Shown here piece by piece: positions 1 through 11,312 of a DNA stretch of 64,000 bases. The position numbers were made by a program, and so were the translations under genes. The DNA lies in NCBI GenBank assembly GCA_035235625.1, contig CP141145.1, positions 34,080,668 to 34,144,667 on the forward strand, in the 5' to 3' direction. Position 1 is the stretch's first letter. Every line of letters starts with the position of its first letter. Origin of the DNA: Saururus chinensis. Lineage: Eukaryota > Streptophyta > Magnoliopsida > Piperales > Saururaceae. A model generated the notes under the pieces. That model saw only the letters and a list, made by a program, of their open reading frames with translations. It did no database searches and was not told the origin of the DNA.

Positions 1-4
1 TGAC

Positions 5-438
5 TAGGGTTGTGTTGAAAACCCGAACCCAACTCGATTTAGATAGAACGGATTCTAAATTGACTTGGGTCGAGTCAAGTTGGGTTCAAGAAAAAAAATA
101 CTATGGTAAATATCAAATTGGGTTGGGTCAAGCATTAAAAAAACCCAAGAACCTACCTGACTTGAGTTTCAAATTAACTTATAAAATAATATTTAACCTA
201 TATTATTTAATTTTTTAAAATTTCTTATAGGTAGAACCGACCCAATATAGTGTCAACTTGGTTTGAAATTTGGAACCAAAGCTACCTAGGATAGAATTTT
301 GATTCTCGGGTTTTTCAATTCATATATTGGGTCGGGTCAAGTCCAAGAAATTTAGTTCTTACCTCAGGTCAGGTTTCTATCTCAGGTTGGGTTAGATAAG
401 GCAAAACCCTACCTAATCTAACTCGAGATACAGCCCTA
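5..438. mobile_element. Non-autonomous hAT-like element (candidate)
   Basis: The segment is bounded by imperfect inverted ends: TAGGGTTGTG on the left, and TACAGCCCTA on the right, which reads TAGGGCTGTA in reverse complement. The interior has no coding potential and repeats short GGGTTGGGTC-like motifs on both strands. TAGGG-type ends resemble plant Ac-like (hAT) elements. The left flank is too close to the window edge to test for an 8-bp target duplication, so the assignment is tentative. Confidence 0.4.
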
Positions 439-691
439 TGGATGATGACCTATGGGCTATCATCTTATTAATAAAGATGATGTTATAACTGGCTAGTGAG
501 AAGCATCCGTGGCCATTAGATCATGGATGGGGTTTGTTCACTTAGGAGGGATGAACCCTTGGCCATAATCAAACAACTAGGGGGACTATTACTCACTAGC
601 CCACTTGCAACTACACTGCAACAAGCTAGATTTCTCCATTAATAACTCAAGAAAACAAGAAATTTCAAGGTAGGTTTTACTTCCACTTAAC

Positions 692-2401
692 TAGGGCTGC
701 CAATGGAATGATACGATTATGATATAGCTTATTCTATTACCATAATTATTTCATAAATTTTTATTCATAACCGTTCCATTAAATAAACAGTATAGGTACT
801 TCCATAATCATTCCTTCCACTAATAATCAACTGGTTAATCGGATAACTATTATGTATTATATATTTTTAAATATACTAAAAAGGCTAAAATAAATATTTT
901 TAATTCACTTAATAAGATATTACTAAGATAAAAAACTAACATTATTACTATTATTGTTTATAGTTATTATAAATAACTTGTAAGGATTAAACATAAAACG
1001 TAAATGGACACATATATTAGGGATATACGTAATAAAATTACTTATTTTTTAATAATTCTTTCCTATTATATGAGTCCAACTCCAAAACATTCATCCACTG
1101 CCTATTTAAGAAGAATCTCAAATATGAGAAGAATGACAATTGTCTTCTCATAGCCAAGTATCTTGTAGGCAAGAATAAGACAGTGATGCACATCATCCAT
1201 TAATGTCTATTTGAAGCAATATTTTAAAACCCAACCCGAACCCTAACCAAAACTAATGGCTAGACTAAGTCATCCCAGGTTGACCAAATTATGACATCAT
1301 CATATAAAAAATTTAAAAAAGTCCCCCGATATTTTAGAAAAACAATACTTAAACTTTTTTTAAAAATTTTACTTAAACATGTTTGGTAATTCAAAACTTG
1401 TTGATTCTAACCTATTTTAATAAGTAAATAATCATTCCAAAATTCGCAATCTCATATACAAACATAATTTATAACATAATAATGATTCCAACCAACATAT
1501 ACCAAAACTCAAAATAAACCACATGCACCACTCATTTAAAGTTAAGCTAATTAACACTCAAACCAAGCAAGTTTGAGATGGGTCAAGAAAGAGTTTGGTT
1601 CTATTAGCCCAAGTTCGAGCTTTTGAGCTAACTTGAGTCTAACCTCAAACAAAATAAAGCTAGCTCAGTAATCCTACTCCAAACCCACCAATCATTTAAT
1701 TGCACAAATAAACACTTCATAAATTTAATTATTAAAAACAAAAAACATTCACATATTTGAGTTATCAAAATGGAATCTAAATTAACCTAAAAGCTGTAAA
1801 AATATTTTGTACAAAGTGTATGCGTAACTAATTAAGATTTCATCATATATTATTAAAGATGAACCCAAACTTAATAAGACTAGATAAATTAGACAAAGCA
1901 ACTAAATGGGAAACATCGAAGCAAAGTAAGTCTAAGAGCAAAATATAAATTATAAAAGGATATTTTTTTATAAAAAAATATAATTAGATATGAATGCTAA
2001 AAAGAGCAAATCATCTTCTAAGTAGTAGCTTGTAATAACTATAATGAATCATTGTAAGTGTAAGTAGTTAAATTAATCCAATAAATATTTGGGATTTGAA
2101 TAATATCTTCCATTGAGTAAATCACTGTGGTGAATCATAACATGAAAATTATTGTAAAAGACTATAAGTCAATCTCTTTTGAAATTAAACTTCTTAAGAC
2201 TAATGGGTATAATATAGTATAATTTTTAAATATGGCAAATAAGTGACAGATAAACGGGTATGAAAGAACTTTTTCCGTTACCTTCCATTTAGATAGCGAT
2301 TGGATAAAATTATCCTCTTATTTACCCATCGAATAAATTTAACTATACTATTTAACTTTTTAACTGTACAAACGGTAGAACAAATACCATTGACAGCCCT
2401 A
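692..2401. mobile_element. Non-autonomous hAT-like element, about 1.7 kb
   Basis: The ends are inverted over 15 bp with one mismatch: TAGGGCTGCCAATGG on the left and TAGGGCTGTCAATGG read inward from the right. The 1.7-kb interior is AT-rich, with no ORF that looks like a protein, so it would depend on a transposase made elsewhere. The TIR start matches that of the element at 5-438, which suggests one family. I could not find an 8-bp target duplication, so the outer boundary may be off by a few bases or the flanks have decayed. Confidence 0.5.
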
Positions 2402-3313
2402 CCTCTAGCTAAAACTATAGGTGATTTGTAATAATTTAGTAGAGTTTTATTTATATTTCATCAATGATTTTAAGTATTGGCTATTTAAAGATATATTTAT
2501 TTAATATTATTATTCTTCTTATTTCTTTATGATCTTAATACATAAGATACTTGAAGGTTCTTCTTTTTTATCTTTCATAGTTTTGACACATAAAAGTCTT
2601 AAAAAAATAATTTTTTTAACCCTTAATTTATTCGAAGTATTCTCTATCTCTATTTTTACTTTTAATGTTTATATTTTCCGATTAGATAAATTATTTATTT
2701 GATTATAACTCAGATAACATGACATATGAAGAATATCACTAAATGTTACAATGACCCTTAATACCTTAATATTGACACTTTAATTGCCTCAATAATATTA
2801 TATTCTCCCTCTTAATTTTTACTCCTTTAATTTTATAATTATTGTGATAGTCACATAAGAACAATCTTTGTAGATTTGACCTTACAAGACTATATCTACT
2901 TATATACTTATAAGTAATATAACCTTAAGCTTTGACTTAATTTAATAAATTAATAATTTATATGTAACAGAGTGCATATCTTATATATCACTAGAAAGTT
3001 AGGGAAGATAAGTTGGGGAGTAGCTCTAACTCCGGTAGATAGAAGGGCATTTGGAACAAACTTTAGAATTTGGATTTGCCTCCAAAACGTAAGGATTTTT
3101 TCATGGAGACTACAGAAAAAACATCCTCCCTATGGGGGTGGGTCAATTGGAGAAGAAGGGGTTTTGTCGGAGAGGATCTATGTCCTTTTGCATCCACCAA
3201 ATCCATAAAAGCTTCTATTGCCACTAACTTCCTTCCATTGGGCTGTTTCGAAACAAGCCTAAAAGTTGCTTCGCCACTTCCACAGTAAAATCTAAAAGTG
3301 TTCTCTCTTGGGG
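2402..3313. other. AT-rich intergenic DNA, nothing recognised
   Basis: There is no recognisable gene, RNA or element. Short ORFs at 2972-3288 overlap in two frames and encode nothing resembling a known domain. Confidence 0.5.
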
Positions 3314-3608
3314 AATATTTACTATGCTCCCATATTAAGCCGAGTATAATAAGGTATTCATAAGAACCTTTAATATTTAAAATTAATAAAATATATTAGT
3401 ATTAATATGTTCACTAGTAATATATGTCTCACGTATGCTCTCTACGCTAAATTCATTATCAACATAATTTTTTATAATCGTACACTAAGCTTAGTATAAA
3501 AAACACATAAGAGCCTTTAATATTTAAAATTAACGTGGCATACCCTAGCCCATGTTAATATCAGCACCTGGCGGTAAACTCACTATCATACAGGAGCATA
3601 AAAAATGA
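3314..3608. mobile_element. Possible old relic of the foldback MITE family
   Basis: The left end carries ACTATGCTCC followed by AAGCCGAGTATAA, and the right end carries GGAGCATAAAAAATG. These resemble the TIR (TTTTCTATGCTCC) and sub-terminal motif (AGCCGAGCGTAAG) of the better preserved elements at 10165-10415 and 60981-61193. Inside, a block around 3359-3386 (CATAAGAACCTTTAATATTT) recurs about 147 bp downstream with few changes. No target duplication is evident. Confidence 0.35.
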
Positions 3609-4684
3609 GATGGATTGGGAGTAACAGGAGACCTGGATTGAATTGGAACGTTGGTGTAGGTGGCAGGCTATGCTATTTCTTCTCTCCACATAACTAACCA
3701 CACCTTTCCTTGGATCTACATAGCCTGTAAACTCGAGGACTCTTTGCCCCGGAAAATTGGATCTCCATTTAGAAACCTTCAAAATCCTTCTTCTTCGCCC
3801 ATGCCATGATAACAGCCCCAACAGCCTCTCCTCCCTCCCTTTTCATTCCTGGACATGGTTGGCTTTTGTAGCTTTGCTTTCTCTCCCCTCAATCATCCTA
3901 TCTCTCCTCTGTTCTCTTCACTCTTTGGCTCCCCCTGTGTTGGAGTTTTTGGGGCATTTCCAGTCCTTGTCTTTCAGTAGTTTTATGCGTTCTTGGGTTA
4001 GAGACTTAGACAAAGTCGTCTCCAACGAGTTGATGAGCACTTGGCTGTTTGCTATAAGATACTGGATGTAATGTAATGGACGGGCATTTTGGCTGGAATA
4101 GTTAGAATAATCCACGGTCTTCTAGGCTGGCTCCTGAGACATGAATTGTTTTCCATGCTTCTTCTTTTCGGTAAGGAGACATTCGCCAAGGGAGGACGTG
4201 CGGCAGCATCAGCGTCCTTCGCCACCTCCAAGACACAACACAGGGTTGAGACCGCCTGGCAAGTTGTTGTTACCGTTTTTGCCATTTTTTTTTTCATCTT
4301 TTCACATTCAATTTTGATTGCCCGATGGATTCTGTGCAAGTTAGTGGGGCACGTTTTTATGGCTATTAAAGGGTTTATTGTTTGATTTGTATAGGTCATT
4401 TTTTTTGGCTCGCTTTTTATAGGCATTTCTAATGACACATTAGAAAGTATGGAAATTGCGTTCATACGCTAATTAGCTGTTTGAGTTAAAACTCTGCAAA
4501 AACTCATCGCGTATGGGTCTCTACTCTCCCAACGGGTGATGTTGTCCTTCTTCGTTCACATTCAGGTTTACAATAGATATAACCTCTCGGCATAAATACG
4601 CCACAGTTTTTAGAGATTGTGTTTGGTTGTTAGATAATAATTATTTCTCAATAGCTCAAGTTGTTAAGAACTAGATTATCAAAA
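3609..4684. other. Intergenic, no supported gene
   Basis: Overlapping ORFs occur on both strands: 3757-4071 plus, 4089-4385 plus and 4052-4465 minus. The two plus-strand ORFs are rich in Leu, Phe and Ile but are in different frames. None has a recognised domain, and I cannot tell a small unknown gene from chance. The missing first exon of the downstream kinase could lie here, but no N-myristoylation start (Met-Gly-Cys) is visible. Confidence 0.35.
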
Positions 4685-4711
4685 CTCCTTTTGTCCCATA
4701 TTAATAGTTTA

Positions 4712-4798
<87 letters not shown>

Positions 4799-4947
4799 TG
4801 GTGAAAATCACATCTAAGAGAAGAAAAAGTAAGCTTGTAAGACTTTTTTTTAAATACCTAATTATTTGAATTTAATAAAATAAAGCTATTAATATGGAAT
4901 AAACTTTTTTTTGTTATATACAGCTATTAATTTATAGACAGAGGGAG
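4685..4947. mobile_element. Stowaway-like MITE expanded by a (TA)n tract
   Basis: The left end reads CTCCTTTTGTCCC and then ATTAATAG. The right end reads CTATTAATTTATAGACAGAG and then GGAG. These match the Stowaway terminal consensus CTCCCTCYRTCCC in inverted orientation. The interior contains the long TA microsatellite at about 4711-4796. The element lies about 350 bp upstream of the first identified kinase exon. Confidence 0.5.
4711..4796. repeat. (TA)n microsatellite
   Basis: An almost uninterrupted TA dinucleotide run of roughly 40 units lies inside the Stowaway-like element. It is likely to vary in length and to be error-prone in sequencing. Confidence 0.95.
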
Positions 4948-5298
4948 CACAATTTATTTTATATTTCAATAGTCTTCCGCATGTGCCATAATCAATCAAA
5001 CTTTACATGTGGACATAACTAAGGGACAAAAATGGAGTAAATATGTGTCTACCAGGATTTGAAGATGAAGAGGATTTTTATACCAATGACCTCCCATCTA
5101 ACACCATATTAGATAACTATTTTTTGCCAAATTGCTAGACTGGTTTAGGGTTTTGCTAGAGCTAATAGGTCTGGGTATAATTAAAGTCAGTTGCATTGGC
5201 CATTAAACTTAGCACTATCATTTAGTATGGCCATGTCATATAAATGGTTGATTATTAGAATGCAAAAATATTTTTTCTTATGATATCTTTGCCTGCAG

Positions 5299-7265
5299 AA
5301 AAAACAAAACAGAAAGCTACAGCCGATGCTGCAGCCAAAGCAAATCTTGGAAATGGAAATATTGCAGCCCAGGCTTTCACATTCCGTGAGCTTGCTGCTG
5401 CAACAAAAAATTTCCGGCCTGAATGCCTACTAGGGGAAGGAGGCTTTGGAAGAGTTTACAAGGGGTGCCTTGAGAATAGCAGCCGGGTATATATGATGCC
5501 TACACTTTGCTTGTTTCCCTTCCCTTAAACTCCTTTGGAAATCTTAGTTATCACTAATACGACTTTGCCACGGGCAGTTTGTGGCTGTCAAGCAACTTGA
5601 CAGGAATGGGCTGCAAGGAAACAGGGAGTTTCTTGTTGAAGTACTGATGCTGAGCCTCCTACACCACGAAAATCTGGTCAATCTTATAGGCTATTGCGCA
5701 GATGGAGATCAAAGGCTGCTGGTATACGAGTTCATGCCATTGGGCTCCTTGGAAGATCATTTGCTCGGTATACAACCCTATTGACCTGTGTTTTGTTGCA
5801 ATCCTCATATTTGGTATCATTTGTATCTGTGATTGGTTAAATCAGTATAATAACGAATAATATATAGTCACTGTTGTTTCATATCTAATTCTATCAAATT
5901 TGAGAGATGCTTGTGACAATCAAATCATCAAAATTACGATGACCATGATAGCAGAACTGTCTTCTTGCTATCAAGCAGACCACCAATCTCCGGTATGAAG
6001 TTGTGATATGTTGTTTTGTGCCACTGGTCTGAAATGGCTATCTCAGGATTTCCACTTCGTTCCATTGATCTATCCACCTAATGTTTATTTGCAGAAGTTG
6101 CTCCGAACAAGAAACCATTGGATTGGTATACTAGAATGAAAATAGCAACAGCTGCAGCAAAAGGCTTGGAATATCTTCACGACAAGGCGAACCCGCCAGT
6201 CATCTACCGCGATTTGAAGTCATCTAACATTTTACTTGATGAGAAGTTCAATCCCAAACTCTCTGATTTTGGACTCGCTAAACTGGGACCAGACGGAGAT
6301 AAGCTGCACGTATCGTCAAGGGTAATGGGTACCTATGGCTACTGTGCGCCTGAATATGCAAGAACTGGTCAGCTCACACTGAAGTCAGATGTTTACAGCT
6401 TTGGAGTTGTTCTGTTGGAATTAATTACTGGGAAAAGGGCCATTGACACCACTAGACGAAGTGAAGAACAAAATTTGGTCACTTGGGTACCACTTCCTTC
6501 CTCTCTCCTCGGGACTTTTTAAGATGAACTTTGCAAATTAACCCAAGTGGGATTTTCTTCCGTCACACTTAACCATGAAGTAAAGTTAAAAAAGACACAT
6601 GCCTCTGCATTTTATACTGAAATGAGGTGCCACTCACAGAAGAACAATTGTTTCCCAGACATAAGCAGAGGACTTACTCATTTATTTTAATTAACATTCA
6701 TCACAAGTTATTGTATTGCTTTAAAATTCTGAAGTTGTATTATGTTAAACAGGCACAGCCCATTTTCAAGGACCCAAAGAGATTTCCAGAGTTAGCTGAT
6801 CCTCTGCTAAAAGGGGCCTTCCCAGTGAAAGCTCTCAATCAAGCAGTTGCTGTTGCAGCCATGTGCCTCCAAGAAGAAGCCTCTGTTCGGCCCTTAATTG
6901 CAGATGTAGTCACGGCTCTTAGTTTTCTTACTAAAGCCCCAGCTGCAGACAAAACCAGTAGTGAGGTGACTCCTAGTGCTGCTCCTGCTCAACCACCTAC
7001 TGATCCTGCAACTCCTGAAGAAAAAACCCATAATAGAGACCACCATGAACAGAAGCTGGTGGAAGAAAGCACAGCGGAGCGCCGGAGAGCTGTTGCAGAG
7101 GCCAAGGAGTGGGGCTCAAGCTCAAGAGGCACCAGATCTGAAAGAAATAGCAGTGGGAGTGATGACAATTGGAGTGGAAGTGGGGGTGAAAGTGGCGAAG
7201 AAAGTGAGGAAGAAAACGCTGGTGGGATTCATGCAAAAAAGTCTACTGAGAATGGTGATTTGTAG
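5299..7265 (+). CDS. PBS1-like (RLCK-VII) receptor-like cytoplasmic kinase, first exon not found
   Basis: Four exons read 5299-5486, 5578-5767, 6095-6486 and 6753-7265, all with GT-AG borders and a continuous frame (about 426 aa). Kinase motifs appear in order: Gly-rich loop [17 protein letters not shown] with the catalytic Lys, YRDLKSSN in the catalytic loop, DFG, and the activation segment [11 protein letters not shown]. The leader [18 protein letters not shown] is typical of PBL kinases, closest in my recollection to PBL27/CDL1. The family relays receptor signals at the plasma membrane; PBL27 is known for chitin signalling. The Ser- and Glu-rich tail contains a VAEAKEWG motif also found in PBL27. 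The first exon begins after an acceptor (CTGCAG) in phase 1, so the ATG at 5280 lies in an intron and is not the start. The upstream exon with the membrane anchor was not identified, so the gene may be 5'-truncated. Confidence 0.88.
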
Positions 7266-7920
7266 ACCTGTTCTTGATTAAAAACAAATGCATTTGACTG
7301 ATTTTTAGCAATTCTTCAGTGAATTCTTAAAGCCCATATATAGAGCTTAGTTCCAATTCTGTCAAAAACATAAAGCAAAAGCTTGAACTACCAGCAATAT
7401 GCAAGAGCACCCATGAAACTGCATTCCACCTTCCAGCTATAATCATCTTTTAACAATCAAAACACCACACGAAATGTTCTACCAAGTAAGATTGGCTTTT
7501 CATGGAAGAAAAAAGCTAAAAAAAATCGGCAGCACATAAGCATCCATTACTCCCTAATTGATTCATAAAAAAAATGAATCCAAAGAGCCTTTGATCAATG
7601 GTTTTCAATCTTTCAAAAAGAGGAAAAAAAGATGAGAATCCATGAAGCCTGAGTGGGGCACTCTTATCGGCAATTAGACACAATCTGTCCAACACAGCAT
7701 CTTCATAAAGCTCCATGCATGAAACCTTTAACGAAAATCACTTAGCAGCTCTTTTTCCGATCCAATTCATCAATCATACGCTTTTTGATCTTTAATCAAA
7801 CTCCTGAGTGTTCTTCTCAATATTTTACTGCTAGCCTACCGTTAAGTCAGTTGCAAAGCCAAATCGAACGGCCGGCAGTTCTTTACCCGGTGGCCCCTGC
7901 CGCCTCCTCCTGAATTGCTA
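7266..7920. other. Kinase 3' flank, no gene seen
   Basis: This stretch holds the probable 3'UTR of the kinase and then AT-rich spacer. The small minus-strand ORF at 7516-7716 has no recognisable domain. Confidence 0.5.
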
Positions 7921-8040
7921 CCACGTGGGCGGATCCACGCTACACGTCACGCGCACTCCAGTCGGTGGGGCTTGTTGCGGCCAGGCAACGAAGTCGGAAG
8001 CTTAGCGACGAAGGTGTCCGATCCTGATTCCGCCTATAAA
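7921..8040 (+). promoter_or_regulatory. Promoter of F-box/PP2-B copy 1: G-box, ACGT element and TATA box
   Basis: A perfect G-box inside CCACGTGG lies at 7921-7928. A second ACGT-core element, ACACGTCA, lies at 7942-7949. A TATA box, CCTATAAAT, is centred at 8035-8040, about 110 bp before the ATG at 8148. G-box and ACGT elements commonly bind bZIP and bHLH factors, including ABA-responsive ones, so stress or light control is a plausible inference. The paralogue's promoter lacks all of these. Confidence 0.6.
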
Positions 8041-8147
8041 TCCGCCTTGCCCGGCGCCGTCCCCACTCAAACGTAAATCCCTCTTTCACTTCCATAATCT
8101 CGTTCGTCTCTTTCTGCTCCTGTATTCGCCTTTGGACTTTTTGGGGA

Positions 8148-9662
8148 ATGGATTTCTGTGGGTTGCCGGAGGGCTGCATTTCCCACGCGATTTCGTTCAC
8201 GTCGCCCCGCGACGCCTGCCGCTCCTCCGCGGCCTCGGCCACCTTCCGGTCCGCGTCCGAGTCAGACGCCGTCTGGGAGAGGTTCCTGCCTCGGGATTAC
8301 GCGGACATCCTCGCCCGGGCCGTTTCGCCTCTCCGGTTCTCGTCCAGGAAGGAGCTCTACTTCCGCCTGTGCCAGCCCATCCTTCTTGACCAGGGCAAAA
8401 CGGTAAATACCGCTAATTAGCCTTTCCATCTTTTGCCTTTCGAATGGGGGTCCGCTAGCGCGCGCGGGAAGAGCTATCTTCTACAGTAATTTTGCACCAA
8501 AAAAAAAAGCTTCATTTAAAAATGTCTTTTTGAAGATTAAAATTACAACTGCTAATCCTCAACAAAAAACATAGCGCTTGGAAATTGTTTAATTGTCAAT
8601 TAGATAAGTTTCATATGTACTACAGGGAGATGAAGATGAAATGCTAAATTGTTAAATTGTTTAGTTTATCATTATAATGACTAACGTTTGTGCCATTCTT
8701 GTTGTTGTCCATACTATGGTGTTGCCACAGAGCTTTTGGCTGGAAAAATCAAGTGGGAAGAAGTGCTACATGGTGCCTGCAAGAGAACTTGCAATTGTGT
8801 GGGGAGACACAGAGATGTATTGGAGGTGGATTGCATTATCTGAATCAAGGTCGGTCTCTTCTTTTTTCCGTTCTCTTTTGACAATTTGATCAGCTTTACT
8901 CGCAACTCAATGCTTTTTTCTATTTTCCTTCACAATCATATTCCCACGTTTCGCTGAACTGAGAATCATCAGCTTTTGGAGTTGAAAAGCTTTACCCTAT
9001 TACTGATGGTGAAGAGAGGAAATCATGCTAGATTCCTTGGGAGTTTTTGACGAATACGAATTGATCTTGTTTGTTTATATATAAGTTTTACATAGTTCCA
9101 AGTTCCAGCAACAACAAAAAAAACTTCTATAAAACTATGTACAAGACTGAAGTTACAATCTTATCTGAGCAGGTTCCCGGAAGTAGCCGAGCTCTTGAAC
9201 GTTTGTTGGTTGGACATCAAAGGCAAATTTAACACTCGGATGTTGTCTCCTAAAACAACTTACGTCGCTTATCTTGTGCTAAAGATCCATCCTGATGCAT
9301 ATGGACTGGAGATGACTCCTGCTGAGCTCTCAGTTAAATTAGGAGACCGTACATCCACTAATTCTGCTCATTTACAATCCCATAATGCCCAAAGCCGTCG
9401 TACTTGGGAGGCCGTTTCCCGCCTTCGCCGGTGGCGTGGGATCCAACCATCGGTGACTTCCATGGTAGATGGACAAGTTCCACAAACCAGAGGCGATGGC
9501 TGGCTGGAGGTAGAGGTTGGGGAGTTCTACAATGACGACGGAGAGGATGGAGAAGTGGAGATGAGTGTGACAGAGATCAGAGGTGGGAACTGGAAGAGGG
9601 GGCTTATCATAGAAGGCATTGAGATTAGGCCCAAGGCTGAGCCTGAAAGAGACAGTCATTGA
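8148..9662 (+). CDS. PP2-B: F-box protein of the PP2-B (phloem protein 2) family, copy 1
   Basis: Three exons at 8148-8402, 8731-8849 and 9173-9662 give 287 aa with clean GT-AG junctions. Residues 1 to about 45 form the F-box (GLPEGCISHAISFTSPRDAC, then VWERFLP). The PP2 domain follows, with SSGKKCYMVPARELAIVWGD, YWRWIALSESRFPEVAELL, NTRMLSPKTTY, and the C-terminal GDGWLEVEVGEFYND and GLIIEGIEIRPK blocks. F-box/PP2-B proteins are substrate receptors of SCF ubiquitin ligases, and their PP2 domain is lectin-like. The ATG at 8148 is chosen because it starts exactly where family members begin, about 80 bp after the expected transcription start. A G-box and TATA box lie upstream. This copy keeps full family length and is probably the functional one of the pair. 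Confidence 0.92.
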
Positions 9663-10155
9663 TTACGTTTTTGCTAAATTTTCAGATTTCCTCGCTTCAT
9701 TATTTACTCTTGGTAATTCTTTTGGGCGCCTCAGGTCATGCACTTAGATCTCGGCTTATGGTGGAATTGTAAGCATATTGATGCATTTGTACCAAAAAGA
9801 GAGAAAGTGTTTATTGATGCACGATGATGTAACCCATTAATTAGAGTGAGTGAATGGTCACGAGTCCTTGACATGTCAAAGACGCGTATTGCTAATTTGA
9901 TATTGTCCAAGTTAAATTAACAAGTCCTAAGACTCCTATAGTTCTATGCAATAATCTCCTTAAATGGCAATGTGAATGAATGCTTCCTGGAGGAGTGGGG
10001 ATTCATGGTTTAGTAGGGTTCCAAATTATAATTTTTTTGACATGGACTACTTAATCTGCCAAAGCCCCTCGCACTCTTTAGTAAAGTACTTTCAATCAAC
10101 AATTATGTAGTTGAACCAATTCTACAGGAAGGATTCAATATGAATCATATAATAG
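9663..10155. other. 3' flank of PP2-B copy 1, part of the duplicated unit
   Basis: There is no gene. The first 400 bp or so (GGCGCCTCAGGTCATGCACT, then TTGATGCA) is conserved after copy 2 and in the relic at about 23.8-24.07 kb, so it is a useful marker for the ancestral duplication unit. Confidence 0.6.
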
Positions 10156-10164
10156 CTGATTGAA

Positions 10165-10415
10165 GGAAGCGTTTTTCATGCTTCCTCTTAAGTGTAAGCC
10201 GAGTGTAAGGAACACCTAGGAGTCGTCGAATCTCAAGATTGGTGGCGCACATGCTAGCATGCGTTAGCGTGTGTGCCACCAATCTTGAGATCCGACGGCT
10301 CTCATACTTACGCTAACATGCGCTAGCGTGTACGCCACCGATCTTGAGATCCGACTGTTCCCAGGTGTTCCTTATGCTCTGCTCATGCTCATAGTGGAGT
10401 ATAGAAAATGCTTCC
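10165..10415. mobile_element. Foldback MITE of Mutator-like type with 9-bp target duplication
   Basis: This 251-bp element starts GGAAGCGTTTTTCATGCTTC and ends with ATAGAAAATGCTTCC. It is largely palindromic, with repeated CAAGATTGGTGGCGCAC and CGCTAGCGTGT motifs. The flanks are CTGATTGAA on the left and CTGATTAAA on the right, a 9-bp target duplication with one change; that length is the hallmark of Mutator-like elements. The orthologous site in unit B (near 21408-21420) is empty and reads CTGAATGAA. A sister element lies at 60981-61193. Confidence 0.8.
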
Positions 10416-10554
10416 CTGATTAAATGATAGACAATAAGTTAATTCCAAAGATATGCATTTGACTGCATAGAACCCACTTTATGCATCACCACGTGTTTTG
10501 AGAGGGCTCACAAATTCATCACCATGGTGATTTTTTAAGGAAACATAATATTAT

Positions 10555-10714
10555 GAGGCAAGTTGAGGTGAGCCCAGCTCAGCTGCGTGAGCCGGGGCCT
10601 ACTGGGCTGTCAAATATAAATTTGTAATGTGGGCCATTGGATATAAATTTGATGGCCCGGTGAGCCCGGGCTCATGCAGTTGAGCGTAAGCCTAAGCTCA
10701 CCTTAACTTTTTTC
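10555..10714. mobile_element. Second foldback MITE (GAGCCCGGGCTC type), 9-bp target duplication
   Basis: A 160-bp element has inverted ends GAGGCAAGTTGAGGTGAGC and GCTCACCTTAACTTTTTTC. It is flanked by a perfect 9-bp direct repeat, TAATATTAT, at 10546-10554 and 10715-10723. Its interior shares GATGTAAATTTGATGGCC-like and GAGCCCGGGCT motifs with the foldback at 60122-60297. It is absent from the equivalent position in unit B. Confidence 0.7.
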
Positions 10715-11312
10715 TAATATTATTTCTTAAAATAGAATAAATTTGTCAAAATGCAATTAATCATTTGAGTCGTAAGCCTGTATAAGCATGAGTTTGGGCA
10801 TCGTGCCGCCAAGTAGGTTTGACTCACTGCATCCCCTATTGAGCTGTCGGATCAAGATGCCCAGGCTCCCGCCAATACATGTGACTTTGGGCTCATATTA
10901 TTTTATTCCTTATCATTTTTATGGTAACTTAGAATTTAAAAAGAGGACAAAACTTGTCTACTCTACATTTCAAGCTGCTTTAACACTTCTATACAAAGAA
11001 TATGCCGTCAGCTTCTTATTTACTTGAGTTGGTATTTTTCGAGAAAAAGAGATGGAACTACATGTAATGCCCAAACTTTTAGATATTTTGAGCCATGATA
11101 GTTCACTAATACATCGATGAGCACATCAGTGAAGGGCCTAGCCTACTGTTGACATGTTGTCGATGCATCGCTGAAACGGGTAGAGAGTTACAATAAAAAT
11201 ATGGTTGGTTACACGGTTATGAGACTTAAGAGGCAATTATACCCATTACAAAGGGGAAAAAAATAAATGTGGATACTAAGAGAGAGTCCACGAAAACGAA
11301 AAGAGCTTTCGA

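Larger units (their letters stand above)
8026..11312 (+). repeat. Tandem duplication unit A, containing F-box/PP2-B copy 1
   Basis: This segment aligns with 18676-22156 through 5'UTR, exons, introns, 3' flank and intergenic DNA. Matching landmarks include GATTCCGCCT at the left edge and the sequence around 10788-11027, which pairs with 21684-21872. The offset is about 10.65 kb. Homology starts between the upstream promoter elements and the TATA box, and it ends inside an LTR-like sequence near 11063-11312. Confidence 0.85.

Noticed and set aside
8132-8406. Alternative-frame Arg/Pro-rich ORFs over PP2-B exon 1, also at 18780-19000
   Set aside because: They are frame shadows of a GC-rich exon. 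The F-box frame is unambiguous.
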